This document shows, in pieces, positions 51,401-64,000 of a stretch of DNA of 64,000 nucleotides. The notes under the pieces were generated by a model. That model did not search any database. It was not told where the DNA came from and worked only from the letters and a program-made list of their open reading frames with translations. The position numbers and the translations under genes were made by a program. How positions within the stretch are numbered: position 1 is the stretch's first letter; every line of letters begins with the position of its first letter. Source of the stretch: Pelecanus crispus (lineage: Eukaryota; Chordata; Aves; Pelecaniformes; Pelecanidae); contig NC_134652.1 in the NCBI RefSeq assembly GCF_030463565.1, positions 15,353,397 through 15,417,396 on the forward strand, given 5' to 3'.

Positions 51401-53839
51401 AGCACCTACCACCAGGTTTCGGCCGCTGAGCATGGGCAGCTGCTGGGAACGCCGAGGCTTTTGCCACTGAAATAATCCTGCTATGGTAACGGCTTGGGCC
51501 ATGTTGGGTCCCTGCCCTCCCTCTGGGGCCGCTCGAGGTCTTTGTACAGGGGAGCCAGGGCAGGAGGGAGCAGCGCAGAAGGGCTCAAAGGGCAGCTCGG
51601 GGGGTCAAGAACCAGCAGCTCCATCTCCCTGCAGCAGGGAGGAATCGGTGATGGTGGAAAGGATGAAGCTCTTTCATTCGTGGCTGTTCCCACACTGTAC
51701 CCCAGGTACCCCACGAAGCAGAGATGCGGCTTGCCGAGGCGGGACCCAAGGGCACTGGGCAAAGCAAGCCCGAGCCTTTCCATTGCACAAACTCATTTTG
51801 GGGGGCACAGGCACCCCCACAGCGCTCAGCTGACCCGGCTGCGCTATGGGGCTCAGCTCAGGAGCCCTCCAGGTTGAGGGCCTTCGCTTTGCACCAGGCA
51901 CTGGGCGGCCCTGGGCTGTGCTTGGAGAGCCGCGGCCAGCACAGGAGGAGCGGGCGACGCTCGAAATACCTGCGGGCTCTGCGGCGGGCATGCCGCCAGG
52001 CGAGCTGAGTAAGCACAAACCTCAGGACACAGCTGTTCGCCGGCCGAAAACAAATCGAGAAACAACCCAGCAGCCTGTGACCCGCCCCCCGGCACAGAGA
52101 CTGCAGCGCTTGCACCACCGCCGCGACGGCCTCAGCGCGGGCACCGGTCCCATCTGATAAAAACAGATCTGTGCTGCAAGGGAAGGGGGGAAACTGCTCT
52201 GGCAAAGAAAGGCGACTCGTCCCGGCCTTCCCAGGCTGCCTGCTGTGGGATGCTGTGGGGCTGGCCTCCAGCCGGGGGGCTGCCGGACTGCCCCCCGTCC
52301 TAGCCCAGTTCAAGCTTTTCCTATATAAACAAAGGAAGAAAAAAATGTAAGGGGGGGAAAAACCTCCCCAGGATGTGTTGCACAGGGAGGGTGAGCGAGG
52401 CCCGGGAGGCAGCAGGCTTCAGGGAGAGGCAAGGGGAGTTTATTCACCGGAGCGGGGCCGTGCCCCGGCTCCCTGCCAAGCTCTGCCAGGAGCAGGTCAC
52501 GGCGGGACGAGCCCAGCTGGGGCATGTGGAGGAGAAGAGATTTGGCTGTGGGAGCCTGGGCTGCGCGGGGCAGGAAGCGAGCACGGCCCTGAGCGGCGCG
52601 GGGCACCTGGGGAGCCCGAGCTCCCATTGCCCGGCAGCACAGCTTCAGCGGAGCCCGCTGATTTTGCTTCTGTCCTGGAGGCCTGCTCACATTTCCTGCC
52701 CTGGGAAGTTTTCGATGACTACGTGTAACGCAGAAGCTTAACTGCACCTCAGCTTTCCTTAGCCTTGAGTCAGGCAGGTACGAGCTCTGAGAGCAGGCTG
52801 CCAGCAAGCACCAAGACACACGATTCCCTCCTCCTCCTCCATCTTCAGCCAACACCCATCCACTGGGCTGTACAAACACCACGATACGCTGCAGGAAAAT
52901 TGCATGGGTGTTCCCAGAGGGGGAGTTTGCATCATCAGAGCCAAAGAGTCCCTTGGGAACACCGCGGCAATGCTGCAGTACCCACCAGTCCCAGGACCCC
53001 CCGTCATGCCCAGGGACCCTCTCACTGAGCCACCGCACAGTGCTCTGCAGCGCCTGGCCCCAGGCCCGCCAGGACGCCTGCCGGGTCCTTGCCCTCAGAG
53101 CCAATTTCAGCGGCCAAAAACATGCCATGTAAGCAGCACTGCACTGCCACGGACACTAGCAAAAATAGACAAAGCATTATTGGCATCAATGCTTAAAGCA
53201 TGTTGTAAAGAAAAACACCGAGCTGTGGATTTTGACAGTAATTTGCTCCCAATCGTGCTGCACTGTTTGCAACTCGGTTTTGAAACGATGTATTCATGAC
53301 TCCCATAAAACATTCACCCCTTCTGGCTGGAAATGGGTGGGTTTTGGTGCTCCGGTGTTACAGATGCACACCTGCCTGTGTCCTCACATCTCCAGCATTT
53401 TACACCCATAGTATGCATTTGGGCAAGAGCTCTGTTTGGGCCTTGTTGGCTTTCTACAAAGGGATAAATGTGAGCATCAAGCACCTTTCTAAAGCTCCAA
53501 GGCTGGAGCTTTGGGAGTCCTCTGCCTGCCGTGTTTTTTCCCCTGAAGAGGCACCAGCCGGGATGCCTCCGAGGAGCTCACCTGCCCCGTGTCCTGCCCT
53601 GCACCACTCCTCCTCCCCGCACCAGCTGCCCCTGTTCCAGGTCGAAAAGCCTGAAGCACCAAGCACCACACTGATAGTCCTGCTCCTCCTCAGGGGCATG
53701 CGAGCTTAAGAGACATGGTTTGTGCCCTGTTTGTTTCTTCATGGTCTTCCAAAGCCTGAAAAACCTCCAGGAGTCGTAACAGGCACACCACTCGTTCTTC
53801 CTGACTTTTTAAGATTAGAAACATCAGCTCAGCTTACTG
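48403..53839. other. Intergenic region between CYP17A1 and WBP1L
   Basis: About 5.4 kb, GC-rich in the first half. Many overlapping open frames occur on both strands, including a minus-strand one of 335 codons at 48430-49437, but none shows a known domain and several are made by the dinucleotide-like repeat near 49.1 kb. I see no gene, RNA gene or transposon here. Confidence 0.6.
49021..49202. repeat. Alternating purine-pyrimidine stretch rich in CA/TG/CG
   Basis: About 180 bp made largely of CACA, TGTG, CATG, GCAC and ATATGC steps, a degenerate old microsatellite. Long alternating purine-pyrimidine runs can adopt Z-DNA under supercoiling. Confidence 0.75.
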
Positions 53840-54866
53840 CTACTCACCTCTATGTCCAGAGAAGAAGTTGGGGGTTCTCCCGCCCTTAGTAGGATGGCAG
53901 GAAAGCAAACATGGAGATTTTTGTCTTATGCCAATAGAAATGTTGGCAGAGGGTCTCCCACCAGCACGGGACCGTCCCCAGGATTTACAACGGTAAAACC
54001 CCACTCCGTAAGGACTGATGTGCTTTTTTAGCCTCCTCTGTGGCACAAGGAACAAAGCCAGGTGCCAATACGTACAGAATTCCTAGGGGTGGCACTGGGG
54101 ATCTTTCATTCTAAAAGATACACGTGGCTGGTGAACACGGCTGGAAGTGACCAGTCCCCCGGCAGCCGCAGCGCACAGCGAGCCAGCCCGGCTCTGGGGC
54201 ACGCACGGCTTCTCCGCTACCACTCACGCTCCAGGCATCCAGGAACGAGGTCTCCTGAATCCAAATCAAAGGCCTTCATTCTTAAGAGCGCCCTAAGACA
54301 CAAACTGAAGAGCTATCTTCATCAGCTGTTCTGATGGAAGGCTGTGATGGGCAAAGGAGTGAGAGTCTCCTAAACCTTCTAAGGTAAAAGCGCTCTCCTC
54401 AAATGTGTGGGTAAAATACTGAAATAAGCACCACTTGTCCTGCTCGGTCATCTCTATCCAGCACAGTGCTACATACCTCTAGTTAAAAAACACAAAACAA
54501 AGCCACAAACTAGAGACAAATCTTGTTCTTAACTCACAAAATGATACACATACACACGGACAAGTTATCAGAAAACGCATTATATTTTAGTTTCCATCTT
54601 ATTTAAAACTGATTTTGGTTTTCAATCAAATCTGAGTATGTCTGAGTTCAGTTTCAATTTTTTTTTCCCCATAACAGTAATGATCTGGACGACCATAATT
54701 ATAAAAGGGACGGGGAGAAAACCCGAGAACAAGAGAACAAGGTACATAGTCTGAACTGTGCTCTCTTCCACATGAGCACACCAGGGAATGTTAGTTTCAG
54801 CTCTTCGTTGTTGTTGGTTTTTTTTTTTTTTCTTCTTTCAGGTTGTTACTAACAAAATCTCTACTG

Positions 54867-54872
54867 TTTATT
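54867..54872 (-). terminator. WBP1L: Candidate WBP1L poly(A) signal AATAAA
   Basis: AATAAA on the minus strand lies about 1.3 kb past the WBP1L stop codon, with an A-rich stretch on the gene strand just beyond (T tract near 54820 on the plus strand). It is the clearest canonical signal on this side. The human gene also has a long 3' UTR. Other sites cannot be excluded. Confidence 0.45.
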
Positions 54873-55623
54873 AAAGCAAAGCTACAGTAATTTTTCTTGC
54901 AGTCTTACAGCAGGTTTTCATATTACCAGTAGGACTCGCATGCATGGATTGCAGTCACACACACACGCTCACAGACGTTATACAGTAGCCAGTTGCCACC
55001 ATTAAAAAAAAAAAAAAAAGAAAGAAAAAGAAAACAGACATTCATTTCTTTTAAGTGGTCAACATTAGAATCGCACCAAGCTTTTGGATCAAACAAAAAG
55101 AATACTGCACAGGTCTTCCACATCTACATGGTAAGTCATCCCTTCGCAATGGACGGAGCTCTCGTCTCCATTTGTTCAACATGCATCACTGAAGCTTGAA
55201 GGCACGCTGGCCAAAGAGAGCCCTGTTCTTTTTTTGTCATCTTAACTCGAGTGTGCTGCTCTCGGGGTGCAAAAAAAGGAAAAAAATAAAGCCAATCCCT
55301 TTTGCAGCACACCGGGAAAAGGTCATTCGGAGACCACAGTACTTGGAAGGCAGCCCAGCTGCCTGGATTCTACTTCTAACTGTGCTCTTGGAGGCATTGA
55401 AGGAATACACTCGTCTTTAAAAATGACATATAAAGGCAAATTTCTTCAAACCCTTTCTTTTCAAACTGCTTATGGTAGACTAACACTCCTTCTGGAAGAA
55501 ACTGGTCCTTCAGTCACCAGCTTCAAGTGGGAAATTTCCTACCCGCTGTCTTAAACACTGAAGCACCAGAGATTATAGGGCTGATGTGTTCAGGCATTCA
55601 TCAGCTTCAGGAAAACTTGACAC

Positions 55624-55677
55624 AAAAAAAAAAAAAAAAGAAAAAAGAAAAAAAAAAGAAAGAAAAAGAAAAGAAAT
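55624..55677 (-). repeat. WBP1L: Polypurine/polypyrimidine tract in the WBP1L 3' UTR
   Basis: About 54 bp of A with scattered G on the plus strand gives a U-rich tract with interspersed C on the transcript, about 500 bp past the stop codon. It resembles binding runs for PTB-like or HuR-like proteins, or may be the remains of an old retroposon A tail. Confidence 0.8.
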
Positions 55678-56176
55678 CCCCAATGCCTCAAGAGCACTAT
55701 ATCAAACCAGAACTCTTGGGCTACTGACTGCCGGCACTGTCAGAAGCTGCTTGCTTCTGGGAAGACACCTGGAGATTGAAGCCTTATGGTGATTTCGTAT
55801 CCTCCCAGGGTGAGATTTGCTGAGCTTTACTGATTGCGAGATAAAGCAGTTTTGGAAAACTAAAACCAACAAACTCATAATAACCATCACCAAAATCACC
55901 ATTGGGAAAGTTCCATTTGTTAGAAGGTCTCATTGAGAAACATCAGTCCCTGCCCCACGGAGCAGGACGGACACGATTAACAAAACCCAGAGTGACCCAT
56001 CCCCCGCGAGCTGGGCCTTCGGGGACTAGTCCCCGAATTATATTGGAGGGGGAGAAAGAAAAGCAAACTAAAAAAAGAAGGTTGTATCACCTTTTCCTCC
56101 TGTTAAAGTTTTAATCCTCTTATTCCACTTCTATTTCTTTGTTTTTTCCCCCGATTCTCCCTTCCACTCTGCCACC

Positions 56177-57504
<1,328 letters not shown>

Positions 57505-58558
57505 GGTTTATTGTTAGGTTGGTAAATGTGATGCCCACCTACAAGAAAGGCCAGAAGGATGATCCGGGGAACTACAGGCATGTCATCCTGACCTTGGTGC
57601 CAGGGAAGGTTATGGAGCAGATCATCTTGAGTGCCATCATGTGGCACGTACAGGACAACCAGGTGTTTGCAGACAACACTAAGTTGGGCAGGAGCGTCGA
57701 TCTGCTTGAGGGTACAAAGGCTCTACAGAGGGATCTGGGCAGGCTGGATTGATGGGCTGAGGCCAACCGTATGAGGTTCAACAAGGCCAAGTGCCGGGTT
57801 CTGTACTTGGGTCACAACAACCCCATGCAGCACTACAGGCTTGGGGAAGAGTGGCTGGAAAGCTGCCTGGCCAAAAAGGACCTGGGGGTGTTGGTCGACA
57901 GCTGGCTGAACATGAGCCAGCAGTGTGCCCAGGTGGCCAAGAAGGCCAACAGCATCCTGGCCTGTATCAGGAATAGTGTGGCCAGCAGGAGCAGGGAGGT
58001 GATTGTCCCCCTGTACTCAGCGCTGGTGAGGCCGCACCTCAAATACTGTGTCCAGTTTTGGGCCCCTCACTACAAGAAGGACATTGAGGTGCTGGAGCGT
58101 GTCCAGAGAAGGGCAACGAAGCTGGTGAAGGGTCTGGAGCACAAGTCTTATGAGGAGCCGCTGAGGGAACTGGGGTTGTTTAGCCTGGAGAAAAGGAGGC
58201 TGAGGGGAGACCTTATCACTCTCTACAACTACCTGAAAGGAGATTTTAGCGAGGTGGGTGTTGGTCTCTTCTGCCAACTAATAAACGATAGGACGAGAGG
58301 AAATGGCCTCAAGTTGCATCAGGGGAGGTTTAGATTGGATACTAGGAAAAAAATTTTCACCAAAAGGGTTGTCAAGCATTGGAACAGGCTGCCCAGGGAA
58401 GTGGTTGAGTCCCCATCCCTGGAGGCATTTAAAAGACGTGTAGATGTGGTGCCTAGGGACGTGGTTTAGTGGTGGACTTGGCAGTGCTAGGTTAATGTTT
58501 GGGCTCAATGACCTTAAAGGTCTTTTCCAATCTAAACAATTCTATGATTCTATGATTG
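57505..58558 (+). mobile_element. CR1 LINE, 5'-truncated copy with reverse-transcriptase core deleted
   Basis: The plus strand encodes CR1 pol fragments. The first (57519-57752) has YKKGQKDDPGNYR and VPGKVMEQIIL from the N-side of the reverse transcriptase. It then jumps, around 57655-57670, to FADNTKLGRSVD, so the central RT region including most catalytic motifs is missing. A TGG-to-TGA change then interrupts the frame before WAEAN. The second (57771-58469) is an open 232-codon C-terminal part with [40 protein letters not shown] and [20 protein letters not shown]. The typical 3' tail follows, with GACCTTAAAGGTCTTTTCC and ATTCTATGATTCTATGATT. It lies antisense in a WBP1L intron and cannot move on its own. 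Confidence 0.95.
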
Positions 58559-59340
58559 TACTTACAGCCCCTCAAATCTGTGAAAGATTTTGTTTCTTAA
58601 GAGGCAACAAAACAGTCAATATAGACAGAATGGACTTAAATACTGGAAACATTTAAAGATAGCACTGCAGTTTTCCATGTGGAATTGCGTATCCCTGGGG
58701 CTGGGGAGGGAAGCGCAGCTGGGTATTATTTCTGAGGTGGCTGCAAGAGTTTAATGAGAAAAGCAAGTTCATACATGCAATTCAACAGTCCATTACAGGA
58801 AACTCAGTTGTGGTACCTCTAGTCAAAAGGCTGAGACCCACTGTTCTAGCACAGTGTAGCAAGGCATGAAGGAGAGAACAAAGCGACTGTACTCTCCCTG
58901 AGCCATGGGCAACAGCTCCTTTGTGCAGACTCCTAGGGCTGCTCACCAGCAGCGTTGTCTGGGGACCGCAGCACAGCACGGGAGCCAGCATGGTTCCTGC
59001 TGAGGCACCACTGCCACCCAGCCCGCATGACTGAATTTCATGAAGCCACTTCCCACATCTCAGTCCCAGCAGCAGCAAGTGCAGGCTGGAAAGGAGGAAC
59101 ATCCATAAAGTCCTGAACGAGATATTTTAAGAACCTTCCCAGAAAAACACCCAGGGAATCACTGCACTCACAGAGCCAAATCAAGGGTGGGCGTGAAGGT
59201 GCTGTAGCTGGTGCGGTTCAACTCCAGACTCAAGGGGGATCAAATGCATCCAGCCGCTGGAATACATCACCTCCTCTCTACAAGCCAAGGTTAGGCAGTA
59301 AAACTGAAAGCTGCCCCCCGCCTCTTGCTGAGCCCAACTA

Positions 59341-64000
<4,660 letters not shown>

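Overview
This window comes from a bird nuclear genome. It carries several CR1 LINE 3' ends with the typical ATTCTATG tails, one tRNA-Ile-headed SINE with a CR1-type tail, very GC-rich first exons, and five spliced vertebrate genes whose translated exons I recognise. The gene order is CNNM2(-) AS3MT(-) BORCS7(-) CYP17A1(+) WBP1L(-). This is the mirror image of the human 10q24.32 order WBP1L-CYP17A1-BORCS7-AS3MT-CNNM2, with every relative orientation kept. The SINE type is best known from passerines, so a passerine is my best guess, but one copy does not prove it.

Layout. Positions 1-28169 are intron 1 of CNNM2: AT-rich, non-coding, with one SINE and several homopolymer tracts; no later CNNM2 exon was found. 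Positions 28170-29775 are CNNM2 exon 1, and a CpG-rich promoter with four CCAAT boxes lies behind it up to about 30.8 kb. Positions 30.9-35.1 kb are intergenic. AS3MT (ten coding exons, 374 codons) runs from 38990 down to 35215, and a CR1 tail containing a (GGTTAAT)6 array starts only 72 bp upstream of its start codon. BORCS7 (five coding exons, 106 codons) runs from 43944 down to 41579. CYP17A1 (eight exons, 514 codons) runs from 44770 to 48295; it is divergent from BORCS7 across an 825-bp spacer holding a 10-bp-period minisatellite and a TATA box. Positions 48.4-54.8 kb are mostly intergenic. WBP1L is represented by its last exon (56177-56916) and the exon before it (59427-59588). A 1-kb CR1 copy sits between them, and the earlier exons lie beyond the window or were not found.

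The genes do not form one pathway. CNNM2 is a membrane protein of magnesium homeostasis, AS3MT methylates arsenic, BORCS7 is part of the lysosome-positioning BORC complex, CYP17A1 makes steroid precursors, and WBP1L is a WW-domain-binding membrane adaptor. I see no new defence system or other undescribed system. The most interesting observations are repeats placed at promoters and within coding sequence. All exon borders were read by eye: each intron follows GT-AG and the reading phases add up.
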